Below are positions 43,107 to 53,300 of a stretch of 64,000 nucleotides of DNA, one piece after another. The notes under the pieces were generated by a model that saw nothing but the letters and a program-made list of their open reading frames with translations, had not been told where the DNA came from and did not search any database. A program made the translations under genes and the position numbers. How positions within the stretch are numbered: position 1 is the stretch's first letter; each line of letters begins with the position of its first letter. The DNA is from Chitinophaga sp. SYP-B3965 (GTDB lineage Bacteria > Bacteroidota > Bacteroidia > Chitinophagales > Chitinophagaceae), in the NCBI RefSeq assembly GCF_009647655.1, contig NZ_WJFD01000001.1:496001-560000 (forward strand), given 5' to 3'.

Positions 43107-44926
43107 ACAACCGTGATCTTTATCTGAACATCCCTTGCCGAAAATTGTAAAGGAAGTGCTTCCATACCTGGCACGAAATTAAAGACCCGCTCTAAGACCT
43201 TCATCGGGGCATTCGCTTCGATCCTCACAATTCCTCCTTTTTTACGGATCTCTATCTTATTGTCAGACAGGATGCTGACCTTTTCGTCGTTGGTACTAAC
43301 CACCGGGAGGAAATACGATGCCTGCTCATTTTTAGTGGTAGCATGGATCAGTACGGTATCCTTACTAAATGTATAACTGGTTTCACAGGCCGCAACAGGT
43401 GCCGGTGACTGATTTTCATCCACCAGGGAAGAGAGGGTATTAAAAACGATCTGCTCACTTGTTTGTGTTACTGTCACTGTGGCCTTCAGGTCATTCACAT
43501 TGCGGAAGTTATCTACCTCAAACCTGGGCGTAATGCTCATACTGCGTGGATCTTTATCCGGCTGCATGTTAATGGCTTCCTGCAGCTGGTACCTGTTCAT
43601 ACTGGCCACCAGGATGGTCCCTGCATTTTCATGCCATAAAAGGGACAAAGCGCCGCCACTGGCGTGCCCGCCTTTCATTACATACTCCTGGTCATACCCC
43701 GTAACCGTACCACGCCATTTGTTTTTCGCGACCAGCCAGGTATAGATATCCGGAAATGCTTTTACGCCATAAGCGCTTTCCCTGGGTAATCTGGCTGTAG
43801 AGGATTTTACCTCTTTGGCAGACATCAGCAGGGTGACCAATGCTTTACTATGCGCCATGGAATGATTCACACAAGGCAGAATGCCATGCTGCACATAATG
43901 TGGCCCGCCATGCAGCAGGTCATTATGTGTGCATTGTGCCAGTAACCGGGTATTTCGCAGGGCCACTGTGTAAAAAGCCGGATCCCTGTCCGCCATCAGC
44001 CCATAAGCGGGCTGGCAGCCATCGCTGGTTCTGCTGCCCCACCAGGTCCATTTGAAATTCCGGGTGCCCCAGCTATTATCCCATCCGCCGTCCGGCAGCA
44101 TGAATTCCATGTGCGTTTTCATGGATTGTATCGCTTTGTTCAATACCTCCGTATCATTCATCAGCTTCGCATATAATATCATGGAAGGAAGGGACTCTTC
44201 CACATTATACCCAAGATCTACTGCATAACATCCTTTTGCACTGACCATGGGTACTGGTTTTCCTTCTCCGAAGAGGAAATGGTCTTTCGGTGTAAAAGAA
44301 GCCATCGCTTCATGCGCCAGTGTTTTTCCTTTTTCTATAAAGTGCGGCTGGTTCAGGTATTTGCCCAGCAGGCACAAAGCATAACTCGCAGAAACAGGGT
44401 AATTGATATTGCCGAAGTTGATGCTGAAGGTGTTGTAAACGTATTCCCCTGCTTTCAGCAAACGGACCTTCCATTTTTCGATGGTTTGCTTATCCAGCAG
44501 GTGCCCGAAATGAATAAGGGACTCCACCAGCGTAACGGAGGTGAAAACAGTAATGCCTTTCCAGTTGTTCACCTTCGCCTCGTTGATCCAGGAGCCATCC
44601 GACTGACTCACCATTTCTTCCATCCAGTCGTACAGGCGGTGTACAGCATCAACGTATTTCTTGTCCCCGGTTTTATCTGCCATGTAGAGCAGGGGATAGA
44701 TAGCATCCCCGCATCTGCCATGTACAGTATCGCAGGCAGGACACTTAATACCACCATTGTTTTCCTGTAAGGCCAGTAATTTGGCACCCCACTGGCGTAC
44801 CAGCTTGTCGCTTAAGGTGAGTAATTCATTGTCTGCAGGCATGGCAAATGCCGGTAAATGGGGCAGGAGTAAGCCGGTGCTGCCCAAAGCACTCAATTTG
44901 AGAAAGCCTCTTCTGGATGTTGACAT
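43091..44926 (-). CDS. Tat-exported protein, probably an alpha/alpha-toroid carbohydrate-active enzyme
   Basis: A 611-residue protein with a Tat signal (SRRGFLKLSALG, cleaved near FAMPA, residue 30). The first about 380 residues are helical with repeating Trp/Gly/His-rich turns (GRCGDAIYPLLYMADKTGD, LPDGGWDNSWGTRNFKWTW, HGGPHYVQHG), suggesting an (alpha/alpha)-toroid of the kind found in lyases and hydrolases; the C-terminal about 200 residues are beta-rich. I cannot name the family, and no catalytic residues can be assigned. CPACDTVHGRC near residue 62 is a possible metal or disulfide site. It follows the terminator of the GH71/99-like operon and so probably has its own promoter in the short gap upstream (a TACATTTA on the minus strand is the best -7 candidate). 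Confidence 0.75.
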   Translation of the reverse strand: MSTSRRGFLKLSALGSTGLLLPHLPAFAMPADNELLTLSDKLVRQWGAKLLALQENNGGIKCPACDTVHGRCGDAIYPLLYMADKTGDKKYVDAVHRLYDWMEEMVSQSDGSWINEAKVNNWKGITVFTSVTLVESLIHFGHLLDKQTIEKWKVRLLKAGEYVYNTFSINFGNINYPVSASYALCLLGKYLNQPHFIEKGKTLAHEAMASFTPKDHFLFGEGKPVPMVSAKGCYAVDLGYNVEESLPSMILYAKLMNDTEVLNKAIQSMKTHMEFMLPDGGWDNSWGTRNFKWTWWGSRTSDGCQPAYGLMADRDPAFYTVALRNTRLLAQCTHNDLLHGGPHYVQHGILPCVNHSMAHSKALVTLLMSAKEVKSSTARLPRESAYGVKAFPDIYTWLVAKNKWRGTVTGYDQEYVMKGGHASGGALSLLWHENAGTILVASMNRYQLQEAINMQPDKDPRSMSITPRFEVDNFRNVNDLKATVTVTQTSEQIVFNTLSSLVDENQSPAPVAACETSYTFSKDTVLIHATTKNEQASYFLPVVSTNDEKVSILSDNKIEIRKKGGIVRIEANAPMKVLERVFNFVPGMEALPLQFSARDVQIKITVVQATS

Positions 44927-44971
44927 GTAATGAAAAGTTTATCGTGGAATGTGGAATGGCTGTAAATGTAT

Positions 44972-45009
44972 AAAAAAAAGGGGCTGTATCAAAAGTATGA
45001 TACAGCCCC
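44972..45009 (-). terminator. Strong Rho-independent terminator of the alpha-mannan operon
   Basis: A perfect 12-bp stem GGGGCTGTATCA / TGATACAGCCCC (44980-44991 and 44998-45009) with a 6-base loop. On the minus strand it is followed by eight T residues (plus-strand A run at 44972-44979). It lies 66 bp after the stop of the soluble GH71/99-like gene. Confidence 0.93.
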
Positions 45010-45074
45010 CCAGGGTATTATAAAATTTAAAAAAAAGACACACCCTCTCTTGGGATACAGGGATGCAGGCCAGC

Positions 45075-46331
45075 TTATTTCCTCTCTGGTATCTTCAAGG
45101 TCAGCGGTTTTTCACTCCGCAGCATTTTAGCTGCTTCCCCTGTTAACCAGAGATAATGATCTGATGGCATGCCATCCATATCAATAAAAGCAGTTTTCGT
45201 ACTCACAGGCGGGTTATTACTGCCTTTGAAGATCGCCGTAGCTTCGTTCACCTCATCAAACATGGCCACGTACAACATGGATGCACCTGCTGTTAAAGAG
45301 GTAGCTATCTGTTGCCAGTAGAAACGGCCACCCTGGCGCGGAATAGAACCCACCGGTTTCACATCATCCGGAAACTCATAACGGCTCAGGTTATGCCAGC
45401 TAAAACCCGGACAGATACAAGGCACATAATCTACTTTATTATCCCTGCACCAGGCCAGATCATCTATCAGGTTATCCCGGTAGCGATCCATATCATTATG
45501 CAGTAAAGGAGAATAACGTTGCACCGTCCATGGCAACACAATGTCACATTTCCTGATCAGCTGATGCAGGTAGGGATCGTTGATGCAATCTGCATTCAGG
45601 GTACGCCATGCAGTGGGTACACCCAGCATGATGGAACATCCGCCATACACGGGATCATTCTGCAGGAAATCCATCAGCCTTTCCAAACCAATGTTGCGGA
45701 TATTATACGGGCGGTCAGGAAAACCAATGCCCCATATCGTTACCAGCGGTTTCCCGTTATGATGCAGATAGGTAGGCTGGTTTGTGGCCTTCAGCTGATC
45801 TACCATGTACTTCCAGTCTTCTATCAAAGCAGAACAATCTTCACCGGAACCTTTCAGGCCGGAAAGATCATACATCACGGCAATCGCTCTTTTGTATCTG
45901 GTGGCAGCAGCAAAGGCATTCTTCATAATAACACCGGAAATAGAATCCCGGTTTTTGGCATTGTTGAAGAACCGTTGCATGAACACACCATCCACACCAT
46001 ATTCCTGCATCCATTTAAAATGAAGGTCTACCGAACTTTTATCATAAGAGCTGAAGAACTTTGCCGGCTCTCCGTTCTTTAGTTTCCAGGGCGTGTTATA
46101 TGTTTTCTCATACTCCGTTACGTCCGGCCACATGTCTATGCCGCTGCGGTCTTCATTGCCATAAGCAAAACGCCGGGCATTGGAACCATCTCCTTCCGCA
46201 CGGAACCATCCCTGGTAGCCTGCCATCACCAGTCCTTTGTAAGTAGGATAACTGGTTTGTTTGCTGTGTTTCAGCTGCGCAAAGAGAACAGTGGATGCAA
46301 ATAATAATAACGCGGTGAATGTTAGTCTCAT
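45075..46331 (-). CDS. GH71/99-like glycoside hydrolase, soluble exported form
   Basis: A 418-residue protein with a type I signal peptide (to about residue 19, STVLFAQ). The fold is a TIM barrel of the GH71/99-like group: GLVMAGYQGWF, DLHFKWMQEYGVDGVFMQRF, RAIAVMYDLSG, PLVTIWGIGF and CPGFSWHNL. The C-terminal FDEVNEATAIF holds Glu360 and Glu363 and aligns with the NEWHEGT motif that contains the two catalytic glutamates of GH99 endo-alpha-mannosidases/mannanases. With a GH92 exo-alpha-mannosidase in the same locus, an endo-acting alpha-mannan role is the best guess. It is a tandem paralogue of the next gene (46346-47677). Confidence 0.85.
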   Translation of the reverse strand: MRLTFTALLLFASTVLFAQLKHSKQTSYPTYKGLVMAGYQGWFRAEGDGSNARRFAYGNEDRSGIDMWPDVTEYEKTYNTPWKLKNGEPAKFFSSYDKSSVDLHFKWMQEYGVDGVFMQRFFNNAKNRDSISGVIMKNAFAAATRYKRAIAVMYDLSGLKGSGEDCSALIEDWKYMVDQLKATNQPTYLHHNGKPLVTIWGIGFPDRPYNIRNIGLERLMDFLQNDPVYGGCSIMLGVPTAWRTLNADCINDPYLHQLIRKCDIVLPWTVQRYSPLLHNDMDRYRDNLIDDLAWCRDNKVDYVPCICPGFSWHNLSRYEFPDDVKPVGSIPRQGGRFYWQQIATSLTAGASMLYVAMFDEVNEATAIFKGSNNPPVSTKTAFIDMDGMPSDHYLWLTGEAAKMLRSEKPLTLKIPERK

Positions 46332-46345
46332 ATTGATCTGTCTTT

Positions 46346-47677
46346 TTATCTTACGGGTCTTGTGCTGTTATAAGTACCTTCTCCATGGAACCATTTCACT
46401 GCCTGGCCGGTAAGCCACAGGTAATGGTCAGAAGGAAGGTCTGCATCAATGCCAACGAAACGTTTATCAGCATGCAAAGGCAATTCTCCTTCCCGTGCGC
46501 ATTTATAAATGGCCGTGCCTTCATCTATCTCATCAAACATGGCAACGTACAATGATTTTGCACCGGACAGTTTTGCTCCTGCTACCTGCTTCCAGAGGAA
46601 ATCTCCTTTCAGGCGGGGGATAGAATTATAGAGGGAAGGATCGTTCCGCAGATTGCCCCAGCTGAAACCGGGAAATACCAGCGGTACATAATCCACTTTA
46701 TTAGTGGCGCACCATTGAATATCACCTGCCAGTTCTGCGCCCGCTACATTCGTGTAATTATCATTACTGTAACGGCCTACAGCCCATGGCATGATCACGT
46801 CTGTTTTTTTAATGAGCGTGTGCAGCGTAGTGGAATTCTCCGTATCATTTTTTAAGGTCCTCCAGAAATAAGGCACGCCTAACATCACAGATACTTTTTT
46901 GGTGGGGCCTTTTATCTTATCTACCAGTTTATCTACATCTGAAATAGTATACTTCCGGTTATCATTAAAACCTACGCCCCAGATAACTACCAGCGGTTTT
47001 TTATTATGACGCAGGTAAGTGGGGTTCTGCACATTGTCAAACAATTTGAACAGGGTCTGTAATTCATTCCAGTCCTGTTCAAGGTATGCTACATCCTCAG
47101 GGGAGCAGCCGCTCAGGTCATACATCACACAAATAGCGCGGGAATATTTCTTCGCCGCTTTCAGTGCATTTTCCAGCACTTTATTAAAATGTCTTTTACC
47201 TTTTGGATTAGTGTTTTTGATCTCGCCTACAAAACGTTGCATGAACACACCATCCAGGCCATATTGCTGCATCCATTTGAAATGCAGGTCAATGGTTTCT
47301 TCATCATAAGGGCTGTAGAGTTTAGCGTTAGTGCCGTTGGCAAACTGGAAGGGTGAAGGATAGGTCTTTGTATACTCCGTCATGTCCGGCCAGAAATCAA
47401 TAGTAGAACAGCCGGGTTTGAATCCGCCGCAGCTACCATTCTGAAAATGATACCAGCCTCTTTCGGAAGCATCTCCTTCCGCAGCAAACCATCCCTGGTA
47501 TCCTGCCATCACTAATCCGTTATAAGATTTGAACAGGCAGCCGGTTTCATCATATACTACTTCCTGCACAGGTGGCGGATCTGGTGGTTCCGGCGGATTG
47601 GGCGGACCGCTGGAGGTTTTCTTGGAACAGCTGAGGGTTAAAAAAACAGCTGCTAATATCAGAGCGTACTTTTTCAT
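46346..47677 (-). CDS. GH71/99-like glycoside hydrolase, lipoprotein form
   Basis: A 443-residue lipoprotein (TLSC, Cys17) with a proline-rich linker (24-37; PPNPPEPPDPPP) holding the enzyme off the membrane. The catalytic domain is paralogous to the protein at 45075-46331: NGLVMAGYQGWFAAEGDA, DLHFKWMQQYGLDGVFMQRF, PGFSWGNL and the pair Glu383/Glu386 in FDEIDEGTAIY. A lipid anchor plus a spacer suits a surface endo-enzyme that cuts the polymer before import, with the soluble paralogue acting in the periplasm. The Cys is followed by SKKTSS rather than an acidic cluster, so surface export is not certain. 14 bp separate the two genes. Confidence 0.85.
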   Translation of the reverse strand: MKKYALILAAVFLTLSCSKKTSSGPPNPPEPPDPPPVQEVVYDETGCLFKSYNGLVMAGYQGWFAAEGDASERGWYHFQNGSCGGFKPGCSTIDFWPDMTEYTKTYPSPFQFANGTNAKLYSPYDEETIDLHFKWMQQYGLDGVFMQRFVGEIKNTNPKGKRHFNKVLENALKAAKKYSRAICVMYDLSGCSPEDVAYLEQDWNELQTLFKLFDNVQNPTYLRHNKKPLVVIWGVGFNDNRKYTISDVDKLVDKIKGPTKKVSVMLGVPYFWRTLKNDTENSTTLHTLIKKTDVIMPWAVGRYSNDNYTNVAGAELAGDIQWCATNKVDYVPLVFPGFSWGNLRNDPSLYNSIPRLKGDFLWKQVAGAKLSGAKSLYVAMFDEIDEGTAIYKCAREGELPLHADKRFVGIDADLPSDHYLWLTGQAVKWFHGEGTYNSTRPVR

Positions 47678-47693
47678 GAGGGAAATTTAAAAT

Positions 47694-47751
47694 GGGGGCT
47701 GATACAACACACAACCAGAACAGTGAAAACGGGTTGTGGTGATCAGCCCCC
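47694..47751 (-). other. Long intra-operon hairpin between the DUF3823 and GH71/99-like genes
   Basis: A 10-bp perfect inverted repeat GGGGGCTGAT (47694-47703) / ATCAGCCCCC (47742-47751) encloses a second stem CACAACC (47710-47716) / GGTTGTG (47732-47738). It nearly fills the 80-bp gap. On the minus strand the stem is followed by ATTTTAAATTT, a weak T-rich tail, so partial termination or mRNA stabilisation is possible. This could set a high SusC/SusD to enzyme ratio. Confidence 0.6.
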
Positions 47752-47757
47752 AATATT

Positions 47758-48432
47758 TTACAAGTCTATTTTAACCGTCGGTGCATAATTGAACCGCGCT
47801 TCTCCAATATCTATCCTGGCGCCTATACGGAAGTAATAGGACTTGCCGGTTTTTAACTGGTCTTTGGTAGGAATATCCATTTCCAGTGTATACGTAGCAT
47901 TTGGATCCGATACCGCATTGAGATCTCTTTCCGTTTCTGCCTGGCGCATGGGTTCTCCTACACGGAAATCTTCATGTGCATACAGGCCTATTTTATTAAC
48001 GTTATTGATCACGTTTTGCTGCAGTTTGAAAGTAGCGATCACTTTGGTGCCACTTTTAACAATAGAAGCATTCGTTACACGGATGTACGGTGTTACGTTA
48101 AAATCCAGTGTGGTTTGGCCATTGAGCGTTACTTCCTGTGCTTCCAAAGCAATGAAATTTGTCCTTATCGGTTTCACCGTATAAGTAGCGGCAAATAACA
48201 GCGTGTTGGAATAAGTACCATCGTTTTTAACGATGAGGTATTGTGGCACTACATAACCTTTCTCCTGGATCTCTATCTGGGTACCCCGGATGATATCCTG
48301 TTCCACCAGTGCTTTAGTGGCCACATCAAAGAAGTTGCCTGATAATCCTGCCGTTGGGCCATCGTAATTATCCTTCTTACAGGAAGAGGCCGCCAGTGCA
48401 GAGATCAGAAGTATATAACTTAGTTTTTTCAT
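47758..48432 (-). CDS. DUF3823-type lipoprotein
   Basis: A 224-residue lipoprotein (AASSC, Cys18, followed by KKDNYDG). The DUF3823 family is recognised by GNFFDVATKALVEQDIIRGT, the QYLIVKNDGTYSNTLLFAATY segment and TLDFNVTPYIRV. Members are two beta-sandwich modules, found directly after SusD and thought to be SusE/F-like glycan binders on the cell surface. Here it lies 17 bp after SusD, as expected. Confidence 0.9.
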   Translation of the reverse strand: MKKLSYILLISALAASSCKKDNYDGPTAGLSGNFFDVATKALVEQDIIRGTQIEIQEKGYVVPQYLIVKNDGTYSNTLLFAATYTVKPIRTNFIALEAQEVTLNGQTTLDFNVTPYIRVTNASIVKSGTKVIATFKLQQNVINNVNKIGLYAHEDFRVGEPMRQAETERDLNAVSDPNATYTLEMDIPTKDQLKTGKSYYFRIGARIDIGEARFNYAPTVKIDL

Positions 48433-48449
48433 GACGATCAGTTTTACGA

Positions 48450-50345
48450 TTAATACAGCGGGTTTTGAACAAGACCATTTGCACCAATGCCCGGAATAGA
48501 ACGGTAGTAGGCTTTGGTATCAAATGTCCTGGTGTTGGAGTTTGGTGTATTTACCCGTACAAAGATGTATTTGGCGGGTAAGGTCCTCAGATCCACCAGC
48601 GGCAGGAGGCTATGCATAAACCTGTTGTTGAAGGCAGTATGGAATTCCCTTCTGCGCATCAGGTCCCAGAAACGTTTGTTCTCAAAAGCAAGTTCCACCC
48701 TTCTTTCCCTTTGTACATTGTCCACAGTTAAAGGAATATCCACTGTATGGCCTGCACGTTTGCGGATATCATTGATAGCTTTGGCTGCATTGGCAGCATT
48801 GCCCGTACCACTTTCCACCACTGCTTCCGCATAGTTCAGCAATACTTCTGCATACCTGAATTCTATCCAGTCTGATGTGCTCTGGTTCCATCCGGGAACA
48901 ATAGGCGTGTTTTGATTCATGAACTTCTTGAACCCGAAGCCTGTGCGGGTATTATTACCGCCATAGGTATCAAAACCGGAATACATGGTAGTGCTGGGCG
49001 CGCCGTAAGTATAGTAAGTAGTACCACCTACATCTATCTGATCCTTGGTGCGGATCACAGATGATCCATCTGGTTTGATATAACCAGCCTGTATAATAAT
49101 GGGTGCTGATTTCCAAACAGTGCCCGGCAGGATAGCAGTACCCCAGAGGCGTGCATCTTTATTTTTAAAGATATCATTAGGTGAATCGAAACGGATGTAA
49201 TTCAGTGCAGGATTGAAGCCATTATAATCTGTTACGCTGCCTTCCACAGTAGTAACGATGGGCGCATCATGGCCTGGGTTAGTGTAGCTTTCATAAGCAT
49301 CCACGAGGTCCAGCGTTGGGTTCATCCTGCCCGGGTGAGGCCATCCGTTGGCAACCTGTGCAGGTTGGTACCAGATGTCATAATTATGCCCCTGGTTATT
49401 ACCAGGTAATGTAAATCCTTTCACCAGGATCGCTTCATTTTCAGCAGCTACTTCAGGGTTCTGGAACAACGCACGGTAGTTTTCTGCAGCAACAGCAGGA
49501 CTGGCCGGGTTAGGCATATACAGTGAATGTTGGCCGGATGTCATAATCGCTTCAGAAGCAGCGATGCAGGCAGCATAATAACCAGCCGCATCAGCAGCAT
49601 CTATTCCTACCAGCTTTTGTGTAACTGCATTGCCTGACATGGGCGCCCTGCTGCCAAATTTGGCAATAGAAGCAGCATGTAAAGCAGCACGGGATTTTAA
49701 AGCATACGCGGCCCATTTGGAAGCGCGACGGCCTTTTACCGGACCAAGGTTGGCAATCGCCTGATCACATAGCTCCATTACATAATCCCATGTTTCTTTT
49801 TCTGTGCTCCGGGGCACCTTCAGATCTTCTACATTACCTGTATATTTCTGGGTGGCTTTAATGAGGGAAACACCACCATATCTTTTCGCCAGACCGAAAT
49901 AAGCAAATGCTTTAATGAAAGAAGCTTCACCGGTGAGTACTGCTTTTTCATCGTCACGGATAGCCAGGTTGGGAATAGCATCAAACAGGAGGTTCACATC
50001 CCGGATCAGCTTATAGCCAGGTTCCCAGTAATGATAATCCCCATCGCCGATAAAATCGCCGAACTCAGAATGCATGGCTTCATCTGCAGACATTGCAGGA
50101 GCCCAGCCACCGTTATTAGGATCGCCGCCATTCTGATTGAAGCCTGCACGGAAATAGGCAAAGTCTTCAATAGGCAGCTGATAATACAGGTTAGCCATAT
50201 ACAGCTTAACACCCTGTGGATCTCCGAAGAGGTCTTCTGCTCTGATCTTATCTGTTGGTTGAAGCTCCAGCACGCTGTTGCAGCTGAAGAGCATCATACC
50301 CGTAAGGATCAGTAATATTTTTGATTTATAGATTTTCATGACCAT
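48450..50345 (-). CDS. SusD/RagB-type glycan-binding lipoprotein
   Basis: A 631-residue lipoprotein (LFSC, Cys22; then NSVLELQPTD). It shows the SusD helical core (LTGEASFIKAFAYFGLAKRY, GRRASKWAAYALKSRAALHA) and the C-terminal RRVELAFENKRFWDLMRRRE and GANGLVQNPLY. It partners the SusC encoded 4 bp upstream and delivers the alpha-mannan-type glycan suggested by the enzymes of this operon. Two closely spaced start codons exist (50345 and 50339). Confidence 0.95.
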   Translation of the reverse strand: MVMKIYKSKILLILTGMMLFSCNSVLELQPTDKIRAEDLFGDPQGVKLYMANLYYQLPIEDFAYFRAGFNQNGGDPNNGGWAPAMSADEAMHSEFGDFIGDGDYHYWEPGYKLIRDVNLLFDAIPNLAIRDDEKAVLTGEASFIKAFAYFGLAKRYGGVSLIKATQKYTGNVEDLKVPRSTEKETWDYVMELCDQAIANLGPVKGRRASKWAAYALKSRAALHAASIAKFGSRAPMSGNAVTQKLVGIDAADAAGYYAACIAASEAIMTSGQHSLYMPNPASPAVAAENYRALFQNPEVAAENEAILVKGFTLPGNNQGHNYDIWYQPAQVANGWPHPGRMNPTLDLVDAYESYTNPGHDAPIVTTVEGSVTDYNGFNPALNYIRFDSPNDIFKNKDARLWGTAILPGTVWKSAPIIIQAGYIKPDGSSVIRTKDQIDVGGTTYYTYGAPSTTMYSGFDTYGGNNTRTGFGFKKFMNQNTPIVPGWNQSTSDWIEFRYAEVLLNYAEAVVESGTGNAANAAKAINDIRKRAGHTVDIPLTVDNVQRERRVELAFENKRFWDLMRRREFHTAFNNRFMHSLLPLVDLRTLPAKYIFVRVNTPNSNTRTFDTKAYYRSIPGIGANGLVQNPLY

Positions 50346-50349
50346 GGCT

Positions 50350-53300
50350 TTAGAAGTTAAGGTTTACACCAACATTATAGTTCTTGGTGAGCGGGTAGTT
50401 GAACCCTGCATTGAACAATCCTTCCAGTCTTTCCGGATCAAATGCTTTCACAAAAGAATCTGCCCAGGTGAACAGGTTGAAACCGTTGGCGAAAATGCGG
50501 ATGCGTTGAATACCGGCAGCCTTGTAGATCCTTGGGCTGATAGTATAACCCAGTTCCACACTTTTCAGCCGCACATAGGAAGCATCTTTTCTCCATACAG
50601 AACTTTCTTTATACATACCACCTACATCACCATTAAACCTGCTGGCCGGCCATTTGCCTGCTACCCATGCACTGTTTGGATCATAAGGATCTGCTTTATG
50701 CCACCTGTCAAAGAAGTAAGCAGGGGTGTTGCCTCTGAAGGCCAGTACTTCTGCATACACTTCACTAAAGCGAACAGTATACATTGCACTACCCTGGAAC
50801 AGGAGGTTCACATCCAGCCCTTTCCAGGAACCGCTCAGTGAAAGACCATAGTTGATCTTGGGGTTTTTGCCCTGAGGGTTCAGGTCATTGTTGTTACCAT
50901 TAGCACCTATCCATAATGGCAATTCATCATTACCATCTATCACGCCATCATTATTCACATCCTTGTATTTGAAATCACCAGGCAGTTCGCGGATGTTAGC
51001 AGCTTCCCCGTTTTGCATAGGGTATTTGCTTATTTCTTCCATGGACTGGAACTGGCCCAGGTAGGTATAACCCCACAACACATCATTGTAACGGTTTTCT
51101 CTTCCGCTTTTCCACCTGGAGTAGCTGTTAGCCCAGGGGCCCCTTTCTACATACAGCATCATGGTGCGGGAGTAGTTGAAGTTGCCGGAAATATTGTAGG
51201 AGAAATCTCCGATCTTGTTATTATGCGTGATCGTGAATTCCAAACCCTGTACACGATCAGAGTTTAAGTTCTCCTGTGGTAAAGTACCGCCGAAGGTATT
51301 GGGTAAAGATACATTCCTGTACTCCAGCAAGCCTTCACGGTCTCTGCGGTACACATCAAATTCAATGTTCAGTTTACCGCGGAACAAACCGAGATCGATA
51401 CCTATATCTGTTACCGTGGAAGTATTCCATTGCAATTGCTCATTTACGATAGCAGGAGAGGCGGCGCCATTGGTTAAGGAACCGTTCTCAAATTCATACC
51501 TGCCACCACCACCTGTGGAGAAACCGGCAATGTACTGGAATGGATTTCCTGCATCATTTCCTACCAGACCATAAGAAGCCCTTATTTTAAGGTTGGAAAC
51601 AACTGGTAATTTTTCTTTCATGAAAGCCTCTTCTGAAATCCTCCAGCCACCCGTCACCACAGGGAAGAAACTCCATCTTTTGCTGGGATGATAACGATAG
51701 GAACCATCCTGGCGGAAGGCAAAATCTATCAGGTATTTCCTGTTATAGTCATAACTGAAACGCCCTACATAAGAAAGGTTAGCGCTTTGACCTTCACCAC
51801 CGTTATTCTCCTGGCCGGTAGTGCTTGCATTACCGATCTGATCGCCAGTGTAGAATTCATAGAGTCTCTTCAGGTAAGCATCCCTGCTCCAGTTCTGCAT
51901 TTGCTCAAATACGAGGAGGCCGGTAACATTGTGTTTACCAAACGACCTGATGTAGTTGGCCTGCGCCTGCAAAGTGAGCTGGTTATAGTTGCCGTAGTTA
52001 TTCGTGATAGCAGCGGTACCTCCCCGTTGCGGACTCACCACATACTCATTATTCACATAGGTAAAGAGCTTATAAGGTCTGGACACATCCTTGGCCTGGT
52101 AGCTGGTCATATCATACGCACCAGTGGCACGGAGGCTGAGGCCCTCTACAAAAGGCACTGTATAAGTGAGCGCCAGTGTAGATTGTACATTCCTTGTTAC
52201 CTGCTGGCCATAACCCGTGATATCCTTGTTGGATAAAGTAAGCGGATTCTGATTGGAAGGTGTTACTACCGCAGGGTACTCCGGATTATTATTAGCATAC
52301 GGTTTTTCTGTAGGCAGCGTTACACGGGTTCCTTTAAAGATGTTAAAGAAGTTCTCACCCGGCACTACTTTTTTATCATACCGTCCTGCAACAAATAATT
52401 CTGCTTTCAGGTTCTTGTGGAGTTCCGTGGTAACGTTGCTGCGCAGGTTAAACCTTTTGTAGTTCATGTCATTACTCCTCAGTAAACTACCTTCATCTGC
52501 ATACGCAAGGCTCATAAAGTATTGCGTTTTTTCTGATCCGCCTGAAGCAGAAAGGTTATGCTGTTGCTGTGTAGCATGGTCCTTCATCGTTACATCGTAC
52601 CAGTCTGTGCTTTCATAGCCAGGCACGCCGTCTATCCATTTTTGCAGTTCATCTTTAGTAACGGAAGGAGCACCATTCAGCTTGAAGATGTCCGCATCAT
52701 TACGCATTTGCATGAACTGAGCGGCATTCGCCATTTTAGGCACATCCGTAGGACGCATGAAACCTACCACACCGGTATAGTTGAAACTGGCTTTGCCGGC
52801 AGCACCCTTTTTAGTGGTTACGATCACTACCCCGTTGGCAGCGCGTAAACCATAAATAGCGGCAGAGGCATCTTTCAGGAAAGACACACTTTCAATATCA
52901 TCCGGATTCAGTCTCTGAAATTCACTTCCTCCGTCGCGGGCAATCCCGTCAATAACAAAGAGCGGTGTACCAAAACCACGGATGTTGATCATGTTATCGA
53001 AAGTACCGGGCTCACCGCCTAACTGGCGGATCTGCAAACCGGCAACCTTTCCCTGTAATTTTTGTGCTAAGCTGATATTCGTGGTGGTCTGGATGTCTTT
53101 AGCCGTGATATTACTTACCGCGCCGGTAAGTGTTTCTTTTCTCCGGGTACCATAACCTACTACCACTACCTGTTCCAATTGTGCATCGGAAGCAGTGAGA
53201 GTTACATTAATAGTGGTTCTGCCATCGATCCTTTCGGTGACAGTGTTCATGCCCAGGTAAACAAAAAATACTTCATTGATCGCGGCCGGAACATTCAAAG

